64,000 nt of DNA, from contig CALEZT010000186.1 of the NCBI GenBank assembly GCA_937927975.1, positions 1 to 64,000 on the forward strand, read 5' to 3'. Origin of the DNA: an uncultured Phycisphaerales bacterium. Its GTDB lineage: Bacteria; Planctomycetota; Phycisphaerae; Sedimentisphaerales; Anaerobacaceae. The translations under genes and the position numbers were made by a program. Position 1 is the stretch's first letter, and each line of letters starts with the position of its first letter. Below are positions 25,168 to 34,325 of this stretch, piece by piece. The notes below the pieces were generated by a model. That model was not told where the DNA came from. It did no database searches and saw only the letters and a list, made by a program, of their open reading frames with translations.

Positions 25168-26979
25168 ATGACTGTCGTCGGCGCTGTCCTTGATTCCAAC
25201 CTGCAGACCCGAAGCGGGTTCCTGCGGGCGCTCGAAAACCGCGTCGGCGAATGCGGCGTCCAGCCCCTGAAACGCGAGGAATTGGGGGATTGCACGTGCT
25301 GCTGGAATGCGTGTCGGACGGCTCCGGTGTCGGTTGTTCAGAGGGGGGGGACCACCGCCTGGGTTCTCGGGCACATCGACGGAATCGAGGCGCCTGGGCA
25401 GGGATACGCCGAGACGCTCCTGTCCCATTTCGAGCACAAGGGAACGGATGAGATCGGCTGCTACGGCGGCTACTTCCTCGCGATCCTCTGTCGGCAGGGC
25501 GAAACCTGGGTGTTCACGGATCGACTGGGCCTGTTCCCCTGTTACTACGCGACGAAAGACGGTGCGATCGTGCTGGGTACGTCGTCGGATATTCCGACCC
25601 TGCACCCCGCCATGCCGCGAAGGGCCAACTGGAAAGGGGTCCTCGGGTATCTGCTCTGCATGTATGAGGTGCTGGGCGAGTCCGTGTGGGAAGGGTGTTT
25701 CCGCCTGGGCGTTGGAGAGATTCTCCACGTTGAGCAGGGACGTTCTCGGATCGTTCGCCGGCAGACCATCCCGATCTCGGATGACTATTTCGGCCTGCCG
25801 TATGAGACCCAGCTCGACCTAGCCGACGAGGCGATGGCGAAGGCTTGCGAACCATGCCGGGGCAGATCGTTCACCCTCCTTATGTCGGGCGGGTTGGATT
25901 CGCGGCTCTTGGCGGGGTACCTGTCGAAGGCAGGCATCGTCCCTCGGATCGTCCATACGCTTGGGGACCGCAAGGACATCGAATTTCGGTGCGCCCGCCG
26001 TGTCTGCGAGACGCTGGGCTGGCGGCAAACGCTGATCCCCATTGAGTTGCAGAAGTTCTCGGAGTTCACCGACCGACAGATCGCGGACGAACAGCTCTCG
26101 TATACTATTAGCGACTTCTCCTGGTGGAGCCTGGTCGACCATATGCGAAGCGCTGCGGAGCCTCTGGTCAGCGGGATGGTGGGGGATCCGGTGCTGGGCG
26201 GCAGTCATATGTTGTTGGGCTACGACCCCGCCACACGCAGCCATTCGTTCGACACGCTCTTTCGCAGCGTCAACTCGTACGGATTGTCCCGCGATGTCTT
26301 GCGGAAGGTGTTCGCGAGCGTCGATGTGTCCAGGCTTGTGGACGAGATCGTGGAACAATTGAGGAGTCTGTATGAGTCGTTGCCTGGATACGGGTTTCAG
26401 AAGGTATGGCAGTTCGACCTGATGCACAGGCAACGATACCACACGGCTGGAGTCCTCCGGCGATTCTCGCACAGCGTTTGGCCGATATCCCCGCTTGCGT
26501 CGAGCGTCTTATTGACGGTTTCCGGCGGGATGCCGGCTTCTACCATCTGTCGGCGCAGGCTTCAACAGGATCTGCTGATCACCCGGTTCCCCAAACTGGC
26601 CCGACTGCCCCTGGACCGGAACGCCTGGTACACCAAGCCGCTCCTTCCGTCCGTCGCGTGCCGCATTTGGTACAAGGCGTTGCAGAAGACGGGCATTCTG
26701 AATCGGCGTCTTCATCACGCAGAGAGGCGGTACTATTACCGCGTCTTCGACATCAACAACGAGGGATGGCGCCTCGTTCGGGCCCGATGCGATTCGGCTC
26801 TGGAATCCATGGCGGGGATCCTGAATCTGGAGGAATACCGCAAGATCCTCCCGCCCTGGGATCGGAACGTCCGTGTGGAAGGCGACGCCATTGCCGGCGA
26901 GTCGGGACCGAAGTCTCTTCTGGGATTCGTGTTGTGGCATCAGCGGTGTGCTTCTGGAGACCGAGGGGAGAACGCGTGA
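25168..26979 (+). CDS. Asparagine synthetase-like protein of a polysaccharide locus
   Basis: A 603-residue protein with the two-domain plan of AsnB. The N-terminal half follows the glutaminase-like fold (VFTDRLGLFPCYY) but lacks the catalytic Cys at position 2, so it cannot use glutamine in the usual way. The C-terminal half has the ATP pyrophosphatase P-loop LMSGGLDSRLLAGYL (about 238-252). Such proteins recur in exosortase-associated exopolysaccharide loci, perhaps amidating sugar acids, but the substrate is unknown. ATG 25168 is favoured over the upstream TTG at 25123. It is followed after 76 bp by another PP-loop protein. Confidence 0.8.
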   Translation: MTVVGAVLDSNLQTRSGFLRALENRVGECGVQPLKREELGDCTCCWNACRTAPVSVVQRGGTTAWVLGHIDGIEAPGQGYAETLLSHFEHKGTDEIGCYGGYFLAILCRQGETWVFTDRLGLFPCYYATKDGAIVLGTSSDIPTLHPAMPRRANWKGVLGYLLCMYEVLGESVWEGCFRLGVGEILHVEQGRSRIVRRQTIPISDDYFGLPYETQLDLADEAMAKACEPCRGRSFTLLMSGGLDSRLLAGYLSKAGIVPRIVHTLGDRKDIEFRCARRVCETLGWRQTLIPIELQKFSEFTDRQIADEQLSYTISDFSWWSLVDHMRSAAEPLVSGMVGDPVLGGSHMLLGYDPATRSHSFDTLFRSVNSYGLSRDVLRKVFASVDVSRLVDEIVEQLRSLYESLPGYGFQKVWQFDLMHRQRYHTAGVLRRFSHSVWPISPLASSVLLTVSGGMPASTICRRRLQQDLLITRFPKLARLPLDRNAWYTKPLLPSVACRIWYKALQKTGILNRRLHHAERRYYYRVFDINNEGWRLVRARCDSALESMAGILNLEEYRKILPPWDRNVRVEGDAIAGESGPKSLLGFVLWHQRCASGDRGENA

Positions 26980-27055
26980 CAGTTGACCTTGCGACGGCGC
27001 ATCGCCGCTGGCTCGTGCGAAGTCTCGTTTCGAACGGGGCGGGAGCCTGGACGAC

Positions 27056-28246
27056 ATGATCCAAGTCACCGACATTCGAATCCGCGATGGAGGCGATTGC
27101 GCGGTGCTCAGTTCGCAGGTGCGATCGGAGGAGCCGCGACTGAACGGAGGAGAACTGTGGATTCGATATCCTCGTGAGTATCGGGAGTGCTTGTCTGCAT
27201 CCGCCGATCCCTGGATCGCCTTGTTGCTGTGGCCGGCCATGCGGTTGGGCCATTCCCTCGTTGTGGACGCGGCGGGTTCCTCGAAGCTGAGAGAGGCGGT
27301 TGCGACCTTGATGTCGATCATGCATTGCTGGGACGAACGCTACCGTCCGATCGAGGTGCAGACGCAGGGCTCGCTGACGCAGGGAGACACCGGCACGGCG
27401 GTCGCGACCTTCTTTTCCGGAGGCGTCGATTCCTTCTATACGGCGCTCAAACACAGTTCTTCGCTTGCGCCCGGGGGAGAACGGCTCACGCATTTGATTT
27501 CCGTGCACGGCCTCGACGTCAGGTTGGACGACCAGACGCTTTGGACGCGGGTTCGCGGACGCCTGAGCGATGCGGCCACGCATCTGGGATGTTCCTGGGT
27601 CGAATGCGCCACGAATCTCCGGACGATCGTGTCGGACGAAATGGTCCCCTGGCAGATGCACTACGGCGCCGTTCTGGCGGGCATTGCGCTGGGGCTCCAG
27701 GGACTGTGGCGCAAGGTGCTTATCCCCGCGGACCAGACCTATGCGGAGATGTTTCCCAGCGGCTCTCATCCGCTGGTCGATCCGCTGTGGTCCACGGAGT
27801 CCCTGCGAGTCGTCAACGACGGCGCGGAGGCGACGAGGATCCAGAAGATCCAGTGGCAGATCGCCAAGTCGGACGCGGCGCTGCGCCATCTTCGAGTTTG
27901 TTGGGAGAATCGCAACGGCGACTACAACTGCTGCGAATGCGAGAAGTGCATCCGAACCATGATCAGCCTGAAGATCGCAGGGGCGCTCGATCGCTGTGAG
28001 TCGTTCCCGCAACCTCTGGACTATCGCAGCGTGGCCCAGGTTCGTTTCACTTCGGCGGGGCAGAGGGTCCTGATGGTCCAGAACTACCAGGCGGCCAAGG
28101 CCGCGGGTTTGGAGCCGGCACTTATTCACGCGATCGGAAGATGCCTGGACACCTCCTTCTCTGCGAGATTGCGGCGCGGCCTGCGCCGGCGGGCGAAGCG
28201 TTTCATCGCGGAGGTCGGACACCTCTGGTCCGAGCGGCGTTCCTGA
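27056..28246 (+). CDS. PP-loop ATP pyrophosphatase-like protein with Cys cluster
   Basis: A 396-residue cytoplasmic protein with an N-type ATP pyrophosphatase loop, ATFFSGGVDSFYTAL (about 118-132). A C-terminal Cys cluster YNCCECEKCI (about 289-298) recalls the zinc site of QueC-type PP-loop enzymes or tRNA thiolases. It is too long and too divergent to be QueC, and no queuosine genes are near. It directly follows the AsnB-like gene, giving two PP-loop proteins in tandem. I infer an adenylating step on a sugar or sugar acid of the exopolysaccharide. The substrate cannot be read from sequence. Confidence 0.7.
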   Translation: MIQVTDIRIRDGGDCAVLSSQVRSEEPRLNGGELWIRYPREYRECLSASADPWIALLLWPAMRLGHSLVVDAAGSSKLREAVATLMSIMHCWDERYRPIEVQTQGSLTQGDTGTAVATFFSGGVDSFYTALKHSSSLAPGGERLTHLISVHGLDVRLDDQTLWTRVRGRLSDAATHLGCSWVECATNLRTIVSDEMVPWQMHYGAVLAGIALGLQGLWRKVLIPADQTYAEMFPSGSHPLVDPLWSTESLRVVNDGAEATRIQKIQWQIAKSDAALRHLRVCWENRNGDYNCCECEKCIRTMISLKIAGALDRCESFPQPLDYRSVAQVRFTSAGQRVLMVQNYQAAKAAGLEPALIHAIGRCLDTSFSARLRRGLRRRAKRFIAEVGHLWSERRS

Positions 28247-28419
28247 TGGAATGTCGGATCGGAGAGAGCGTCCACGGAGATGCCCATGCGGAGCGTCTGC
28301 AGGAGGGTGTGACGAACGTTCCGTCAGATGTTGGAGTGATAAAGGGGGCAACTTGAGGGACGGGTCCCGTCCGGCGAATCAGGGATTGTGGGGAGACCCG
28401 CGAGGAGGAAGCGAACACC

Positions 28420-29634
28420 ATGGTTGTCGGGGAAAAGCGAATTGAGGATCTGGCGATTCTGGGCGGCGTTCCGGCTTTGCCGGCCAAGGTTCACGTGGGC
28501 GGGCCCAACATCGGTCATCGGGATCGGTTGATGGAGCGAATCCAGGATATCCTGGATCGCCGCTGGCTCACGAACGGCGGCGCCTACGTTCGGGAATTCG
28601 AGCGTCGCATCGCCGAGATCGCCGGGGTGCGGCATTGCCTGGCCATCTGCAACGGAACCGTGGCCCTGGAGATCGTAATCCGCGCGATGGGCTGGAGCGG
28701 GGAGGTGATCGTGCCTTCCTTCACGTTCGTTGCGACGGCGCATGCGTTGAGGTGTCTGGGGATTACGCCGGTGTTCTGCGACGTCGATCTTCGGACGCAC
28801 AATATCGATCCGGCGAAGGTGGAGCCCCTGATCACTCCTCGGACGACGGGGATTCTGGCTGTTCACGTCTGGGGGCGGCCCTGCGACACGGAGTCGCTGA
28901 ACGAGATCGCCCGCAGGCATCGCCTGGGCCTGCTGTTCGACGCGGCCCACGCCTTCGCCTGTTCGCGTCGCGGTCGGATGGTCGGTTCGTTCGGGAATGC
29001 CGAGGTGTACAGTTTCCACGCCACGAAATTCGTGAACGCTTTCGAGGGCGGCGCGGTCGTGACCAACGATTCGGATCTGGCCGAGAGGGTGGAGTTGTTG
29101 CGGAACTTCGGGTTCGCGGGCTACGACCGCGTCGTCAGCCTGGGCACCAACGGCAAGATGCACGAAGTGTCCGCGGCCATGGGGCTCACGTCGCTGGAGA
29201 GCCTGGAGGAGTTCGTCGCGGCCAATCGGCGCAACTACGAGCAGTATCGAAGGGAACTGGCGGGCACGCCGGGTTTGGACGTGATGGCCTACGACGATGC
29301 GGAACGGAACAACTACCAGTATGTTGTCGTGACGGTCGATGCGGATCGCCTGACACTGTCGCGGGACGATTTCATGCGGATACTGGCTGCGGAAAATGTG
29401 ATGGCTCGTCGGTACTTCTATCCCGGATGTCACCAGATGGAGCCGTACCGATCCGAGTTTCCGGAGGCACGCCGGAACCTGCCCCACACCGAAGCTCTTA
29501 CCGATCGAGTGATGTGCCTGCCGACCGGGACGAATGTGGGGCTCGAATCGATCTCGACGGTTTGTCGCCTTCTGCGATTGGCGGCGACTCATCATGGGCA
29601 ACTCCGTCGGCTCCTCGACGGCGCGGTGAACTGA
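28420..29634 (+). CDS. DegT/DnrJ/EryC1/StrS sugar aminotransferase
   Basis: A 404-residue PLP-dependent enzyme that transfers an amino group to a nucleotide keto-sugar. Hallmarks are the conserved RRWLTNGGAYVREFERRIAE start, CNGTVALEIVIRAMG, FDAAHAFAC with the PLP-binding Asp, and the Schiff-base lysine at about 203 in FHATKFVNAFEGG. The length is normal. AGGAGG precedes the ATG by 11 bases. It implies an amino-deoxy sugar in the polymer, although no NDP-sugar dehydratase is encoded in the window, so its keto-sugar precursor must come from elsewhere. Confidence 0.9.
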   Translation: MVVGEKRIEDLAILGGVPALPAKVHVGGPNIGHRDRLMERIQDILDRRWLTNGGAYVREFERRIAEIAGVRHCLAICNGTVALEIVIRAMGWSGEVIVPSFTFVATAHALRCLGITPVFCDVDLRTHNIDPAKVEPLITPRTTGILAVHVWGRPCDTESLNEIARRHRLGLLFDAAHAFACSRRGRMVGSFGNAEVYSFHATKFVNAFEGGAVVTNDSDLAERVELLRNFGFAGYDRVVSLGTNGKMHEVSAAMGLTSLESLEEFVAANRRNYEQYRRELAGTPGLDVMAYDDAERNNYQYVVVTVDADRLTLSRDDFMRILAAENVMARRYFYPGCHQMEPYRSEFPEARRNLPHTEALTDRVMCLPTGTNVGLESISTVCRLLRLAATHHGQLRRLLDGAVN

Positions 29635-29680
29635 GGCGGCGTTCGGATCGGCCCACGCGGTGGGCGGGAGAACTCCAATC

Positions 29681-30637
29681 GTGAAAGTCAGCGCGGCGAT
29701 CACCGCGTACAACCACGAGCGGTTCATCGGGCAGGCGATCGAGGGATTCCTGATTCAGAAGACGGATTTCCCCTGTGAGCTGGTGATTGTGGATGATGGT
29801 TCGACGGACGGCACTCGGGACGTCATCCGCACGTATCAGCAGAAGACGCCGGACCGTATCCGCGTGCTTCTGAACCGGCACAATATTGGAGGCTTCCGCA
29901 CTCTGGTGCGGGCCTACAATGCGTGTCAAGGGCAGTACGTCGCCCTGATGGACGGAGACGATTATTGGATCAGTCCGGACAAACTTCAGCGTCAGGCGGA
30001 CCTTCTCGACGGCCGACCGGACTGTGCGATGTGTTTTCACTCGGTCTCGATGGTGTGGGAGGATGGGAGCCGCCAGCCGGTCGCGTTGCGACCGCCCACT
30101 ATTCGGGACACGTATACGCTGGGCGATCTGCTGGCATACAACTTCATCGGCGCCTGTTCGCCCATGTACCGCAGGGCAGTGATGGGAGAACATCCGGCGT
30201 GGTTCTTCCTGGGACCTGTGGCCGACTGGCCTCATCACATTCTGCATGCCCGGCACGGCAACATCGGTTACATCGACGAGCCCATGGGGGTGTACAGGCA
30301 ACATGGCGGCGGCGTGTACTCGTCCATGGACGAGCCGGCCAAGCTCCGCGTTGCGGTGGAGTCGCTCCGACGTCTGTGCTGTGTGGTCCCGCAAGAGCAT
30401 CGAGCTGCGGCCAGGCGTTCTTTGGGCATCGCATATTGCAGACTGATCTGGGAATGCTGCGATCAAGGCCGCTGGGACGAAGCACGGCAATGTGTGAGAG
30501 AATGCTTCCGGGAAGTCCGTCCCGGCTTGTCGGCGCCGGCCGGGAAATTGTTCGCTGCCGCTTTGCGAGCCCACGCGCCGGGGCTGCATGCCCGGTGCAA
30601 GCGGATTCTCAAAGGATCGAATCGCTCCAGGGCGTGA
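29681..30637 (+). CDS. Family 2 glycosyltransferase
   Basis: A 318-residue GT-A enzyme. It opens KVSAAITAYNHERFIGQAI, has VIVDDGSTDGT for nucleotide binding and ALMDGDDYW (DxD-type metal site), and ends in a basic tail. GDDYW with the later WPHHILHARHG is typical of bacterial exopolysaccharide transferases. The GTG start at 29681 is preferred to an upstream frame extension because the family fold begins immediately after it. First of three consecutive glycosyltransferase genes with 32-33 bp gaps. Confidence 0.88.
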   Translation: MKVSAAITAYNHERFIGQAIEGFLIQKTDFPCELVIVDDGSTDGTRDVIRTYQQKTPDRIRVLLNRHNIGGFRTLVRAYNACQGQYVALMDGDDYWISPDKLQRQADLLDGRPDCAMCFHSVSMVWEDGSRQPVALRPPTIRDTYTLGDLLAYNFIGACSPMYRRAVMGEHPAWFFLGPVADWPHHILHARHGNIGYIDEPMGVYRQHGGGVYSSMDEPAKLRVAVESLRRLCCVVPQEHRAAARRSLGIAYCRLIWECCDQGRWDEARQCVRECFREVRPGLSAPAGKLFAAALRAHAPGLHARCKRILKGSNRSRA

Positions 30638-30670
30638 CGACTCGGGAATGCGGTTCAGGAGACTTGTGAA

Positions 30671-31639
30671 GTGATCAGCGTCGCCATCTGCACGTACAAC
30701 AACGCTGCGAAGCTGGATATGGCTTTGGAGAGCCTCAAGGAGATGGTGTATCCGCCGGGTCTGGAGTATGAGATCCTGGTCATCGATAACAACAGCGACG
30801 ATGGGACCCAGGAGATTGTCAAACGCTACAAGCCGGTCTGGGGGACGCGGATTCGGTACATTTTCGAGGGTCGCCAGGGTCTCAGTCATGCCCGCAATCG
30901 AGCCATGAAAGAAGCCGCCGGAGACGTGGTCTCCTACATCGACGACGACATCAAAGCCGATCCCCAGTGGCTGTCGGCCATCGGGACGGCATTCGAGAGG
31001 TATCCCACGGCCGCGGTGGTGGGTGGCAGAAGCTACTTGGTGTTTCCTTCGAGCCCGCCGGCGTGGCTTTCTGAGAAGTGCGAATTGCTCCTGTCCCGGC
31101 TGGACTACGGCGACGAGCCGATTGTCGGCACAGACCAGGACCTTTTCGGCGTGAATTTTTCCGTGAGGACGGACTGGCTGCGAAGAGTGGGCGGGTTCGA
31201 CCCGTCTCTGGGACGGTGCGGCCAGTCGCTCGTGTCGGGGGAGGAATCCGATCTGCTCCGGAGAATCCGAGCCCTTGGCGGCGTCGCAGTCTATGAGCCG
31301 GCAGCGGTCGTCGGGCACATTGTCCCGATAGAGAGACTGAGGTTGCGGTGGTTCCTCAAACGGTTCTTCGTCGCAGGGCAGAACAGCGTCACCATCGCCT
31401 TGAAAGAGGGTGCGCCGCTTCCTTCCATTCCGCAGGTTGCGATCCATGCGGCCCGGTGCGCCGGAAGCATCTTGAAAGGCCCCTTCGGGGGCGGTCCGTC
31501 TCGGAAGATCCTGGTCGACAAGATCCTGGTGTCCGCGACCGCCATGGGCCGTTTGGAGGGTCGTGTCCGCCTGGCCTTTCGAGGCCGTGGCAAGACGCGC
31601 GTTCAGGGGCAGGCGGAAAGCCGCGGACCTTCCACGTAA
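30671..31639 (+). CDS. Family 2 glycosyltransferase
   Basis: A 322-residue GT-A glycosyltransferase. ISVAICTYNNAAKLDMALESL forms the N-terminal strand/helix, VIDNNSDDGT the nucleotide-binding loop, and VSYIDDDIKADPQWL the DDD metal-binding site. GEESDLLRRIRALGG near 200 provides the acidic catalytic region. The start is GTG with AGGAG upstream. It is likely to add one sugar of the repeat unit; donor and linkage cannot be predicted. Confidence 0.88.
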   Translation: MISVAICTYNNAAKLDMALESLKEMVYPPGLEYEILVIDNNSDDGTQEIVKRYKPVWGTRIRYIFEGRQGLSHARNRAMKEAAGDVVSYIDDDIKADPQWLSAIGTAFERYPTAAVVGGRSYLVFPSSPPAWLSEKCELLLSRLDYGDEPIVGTDQDLFGVNFSVRTDWLRRVGGFDPSLGRCGQSLVSGEESDLLRRIRALGGVAVYEPAAVVGHIVPIERLRLRWFLKRFFVAGQNSVTIALKEGAPLPSIPQVAIHAARCAGSILKGPFGGGPSRKILVDKILVSATAMGRLEGRVRLAFRGRGKTRVQGQAESRGPST

Positions 31640-31671
31640 CTCTTGTCGCCAGGAGCGAGTATCCGGAGCGT

Positions 31672-32646
31672 ATGACTACACCTCGCGTCAGCGTGATCAT
31701 TCCCTCGTACAATCGTGCGGACTGCCTGTCTCGCGCGATCGACAGCGTGTTGTCGCAGACCTATCGCGACTTCGAGATCATCGTCGTGGACGATGGATCG
31801 TCGGACAACACCCGGGACGTGGTGACCGCGTACGGCGATCCCGTGCGGTACGTGTTCCAGCAGAACCAGGGGCCGGGCGCGGCCCGCAATCACGGGATTC
31901 GCGAGGCCGCCGGGACGTATCTGGGGTTTCTCGATTCGGACGACGTCTGGTTGCCCACGTTCCTGGAGAAGACGGCATCCTCGCTGGATCAGCACCCCGA
32001 GGCGGGCGTCGTCACCACGGCCATCTACCTCGGACCCGAAGATCGAAAGGTCCCGGGGCACATGGAGGGAATCGAGACGGGCCTGTGGGAACCGTCGTCG
32101 GATCTGCGGCGAACGAAGATGCACCAGGCGCTTTGCGGATTCTGCCCCCCGGCTCTGCTGGTCAGGGCGGACGTCGTGAGGAAATACGGCGGCTACTACG
32201 AACACCGTTGCATGCTCGGAGAGGACGTGTACCTGTGGATCCAGGTCCTGCTGAACCATAAGGTGTACCGAATTCGGGAGCCGCTGATGTGGTACGACAC
32301 CGGGGTCTCCGGACTGGGGTTTTCCAGCGGCAAGGCGCATTACCCTCTCGAACCGGTCCTCGAGAACCCGGACCCGATCTGGCGCAATTGCCCCGATCGG
32401 CACCGGGAGTTTTTATCCACCTGGCTGGCCGCCCACGCCCTCAAGACGATCCACATCCAGATCGCCAAGGGCGACTATGAGAACGCCCGGTGGCTTTTGG
32501 AGCACTATCCTCGGGTGCGGGAGTGGACCTGGGACTGGCTGCGGATTCGGTTCAAGCTGGCGTTTCCTGGAGCGGCCGGCATGCTCAGACGCGCCAAACG
32601 TGGACTCCTGCAGCGGCGCTCAGACGGGTCAAGCCGGCCCGTGTGA
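31672..32646 (+). CDS. Family 2 glycosyltransferase
   Basis: A 324-residue GT-A enzyme starting MTTPRVSVIIPSYNRADCLS, with IVVDDGSSDNT and LGFLDSDDVWLP as nucleotide- and metal-binding motifs. LGEDVYLWIQVLL carries the acidic ED motif. The reading frame is open another 324 bases upstream, but that stretch is antisense-like and overlaps the previous gene, so ATG 31672 (GGAG three to four bases before) is used. It is closely similar in pattern to the next gene, suggesting an old duplication. Confidence 0.88.
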   Translation: MTTPRVSVIIPSYNRADCLSRAIDSVLSQTYRDFEIIVVDDGSSDNTRDVVTAYGDPVRYVFQQNQGPGAARNHGIREAAGTYLGFLDSDDVWLPTFLEKTASSLDQHPEAGVVTTAIYLGPEDRKVPGHMEGIETGLWEPSSDLRRTKMHQALCGFCPPALLVRADVVRKYGGYYEHRCMLGEDVYLWIQVLLNHKVYRIREPLMWYDTGVSGLGFSSGKAHYPLEPVLENPDPIWRNCPDRHREFLSTWLAAHALKTIHIQIAKGDYENARWLLEHYPRVREWTWDWLRIRFKLAFPGAAGMLRRAKRGLLQRRSDGSSRPV

Positions 32647-32694
32647 GCGATGGCGACCGCTTGGATCTGGATCGGGCAATAGGAAGATCGTGGA

Positions 32695-33726
32695 TTGACG
32701 CAAGACTTCGCACAATCTGACGAATATCGAGAGGCGCCCTCGGCGCGTCCGCTGGTGTCGGTGGTGATCCCGACATTCAATCGGGCTCACATCGTCGTCC
32801 GCGCGATCGACTCGGTTCTGGCGCAAACATATCGTCCGTGCGAGATCCTCGTGGTGGACGACGGGTCCACCGACAACACGGCCGACGTGTTGCAGTCGTA
32901 CGCAGACCGCATCGTCTATGTCCGCCAGAAGAACAGCGGACCCGCGGCGGCCAGGAACCGAGGCATCCGCGAATCCAAAGGCGAGTTCGTCGCGTTTCTC
33001 GATTCCGACGACGTGTGGCTGGAGACCAAGATCGAGCGGCAGGCGACTTTGCTGCAGCGTGCAGGCGAGCACGTGCCGTGCTGTCTGTGCAACTCGATTC
33101 TGGAGATGCCCATATGCCAGGGACGGACCTCGTTCGACATGGCCCGACTGAACCTGACCGAGCCACAGGGGTTGTGCTTGAATCCCGCGGCGATCCTTGC
33201 GACGCGGTTCATTCTGTTCGTCCAGTCGGTGATGGTCCGGCGGAGCTTCCTGTTGGACTGTGGCGGGTTCGACGAACACCTGTGGCTGATGGAGGATCAC
33301 GACCTGGCGCTGCGACTGGCCCTGCGGGGGCCATGGGCCCTGGTCAGGGAGCCGCTCACGAAATGGTGCGGAGCGATGGACGAGGGGAACCTCTCGGTGG
33401 CTGCGACGAAGCAGCCGACTCGGCTTTATGAGTCGATTGAGTACATCGACTGCAAGCTCCTCGAACGCGAGACGATCACGGAGCCTCGCGTGAGGGGATA
33501 CCTTCAACGGGAGCTTCGAAGCGTTCGCAGTCGGCTGTTGGCCGGGCGGTGGATCGCCGCCGGCGGCGTTTCGCGACGGCTCCTGGCGAGAGGGATTCTC
33601 GCGTGGGACCGGCTCCGGCAAGCTTGGTTCCGTCGATCGCGGTCCTATCCGCGGGCGCAGGTAGAGCCGCTTGTCTACAGTACTCTGAACGAGGGCAAGA
33701 CGATGGCTTCGGAAATGGGACGATGA
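32695..33726 (+). CDS. Family 2 glycosyltransferase
   Basis: A 343-residue GT-A glycosyltransferase with VSVVIPTFNRAHIVVRAIDS, ILVVDDGSTDNTADVL and VAFLDSDDVWLE, and LMEDHDLALRLALRG as the acidic motif. It shares these blocks with the preceding gene product. The apparent start is TTG at 32695. The stop overlaps the next gene's ATG by four bases (ATGA), coupling it to the acyltransferase. Confidence 0.88.
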   Translation: MTQDFAQSDEYREAPSARPLVSVVIPTFNRAHIVVRAIDSVLAQTYRPCEILVVDDGSTDNTADVLQSYADRIVYVRQKNSGPAAARNRGIRESKGEFVAFLDSDDVWLETKIERQATLLQRAGEHVPCCLCNSILEMPICQGRTSFDMARLNLTEPQGLCLNPAAILATRFILFVQSVMVRRSFLLDCGGFDEHLWLMEDHDLALRLALRGPWALVREPLTKWCGAMDEGNLSVAATKQPTRLYESIEYIDCKLLERETITEPRVRGYLQRELRSVRSRLLAGRWIAAGGVSRRLLARGILAWDRLRQAWFRRSRSYPRAQVEPLVYSTLNEGKTMASEMGR

Positions 33727-34325
33727 TGGGTGCAGTTGCCCCAAGACGGTTGTTGAATCTGGCGACGGCCATCGGGCACTATCTCTGGTGGCGATGGCGG
33801 TTTCATTCCTTCGGCTGGCGGTCGCGCCTGGGACGCTGCGATATGCTGACCAGCCCGCGGGCGATCTCGATCGGACGCAACGTGCTGATTCGCAAGGGCG
33901 CCCGGCTCGAAGCGGTCGGTCCAAATCGAGGCGGTGGTCCCCGACTGACCATCGGCGACGGCACGGCGATCCAATTCTACTTCCACTGCGGGGCGGCCGA
34001 CAGCGTGAAGATCGGTCGCAACGTGCTGATGGGGGGGAGGGTCTATATCACGGACCACGACCACTGCTTCGACGACGGCGACCTCAGCGCTCGGGAAAGC
34101 CCCCGTCTGACGTCGGCCCCGGTCGAGATCTGCGACGGCGCGTTTCTCGGAGAAGGGTGCGCGATTCTCAAAGGCGTGCGAGTGGGCACGCGCGCGGTGG
34201 TCGCGGCCAACGCCGTGGTGACACGGGACGTCCCAGACTTCGCAGTGGTCGCGGGGGTCCCTGCCAAGGTGATCAAGACCCTGCCGCTCGACACTTCCGG
34301 AAAGGTGCGGTTGAACCATGGGTGA
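33723..34325 (+). CDS. Left-handed beta-helix acyltransferase
   Basis: A 200-residue hexapeptide-repeat O-acyltransferase of the WbbJ/maltose acetyltransferase type. Repeats such as ISIGRNVLIRKGARL, VKIGRNVLMGGRVYI, TDHDHCFDD (with catalytic His), ICDGAFLGEGCAILKGVRVGTRAVVAANAVVTRDVP and VAGVPAKVIK are the family signature. It probably O-acetylates a sugar of the polymer. ATG 33723 overlaps the previous stop; the upstream open frame is rejected for low-complexity Arg-rich content. It overlaps the polymerase gene by eight bases. Confidence 0.9.
   Translation: MMGAVAPRRLLNLATAIGHYLWWRWRFHSFGWRSRLGRCDMLTSPRAISIGRNVLIRKGARLEAVGPNRGGGPRLTIGDGTAIQFYFHCGAADSVKIGRNVLMGGRVYITDHDHCFDDGDLSARESPRLTSAPVEICDGAFLGEGCAILKGVRVGTRAVVAANAVVTRDVPDFAVVAGVPAKVIKTLPLDTSGKVRLNHG

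Noticed and set aside
23356..25728. A 790-codon open frame on the minus strand
   Set aside because: It runs antisense to the flippase and AsnB-like genes, with a Gln/Arg/His-rich sequence and no domain.
27056..28246. Assignment of the PP-loop protein as QueC
   Set aside because: The PP-loop and Cys cluster are similar, but the protein is nearly twice QueC length and is in a polysaccharide locus with no queuosine genes.
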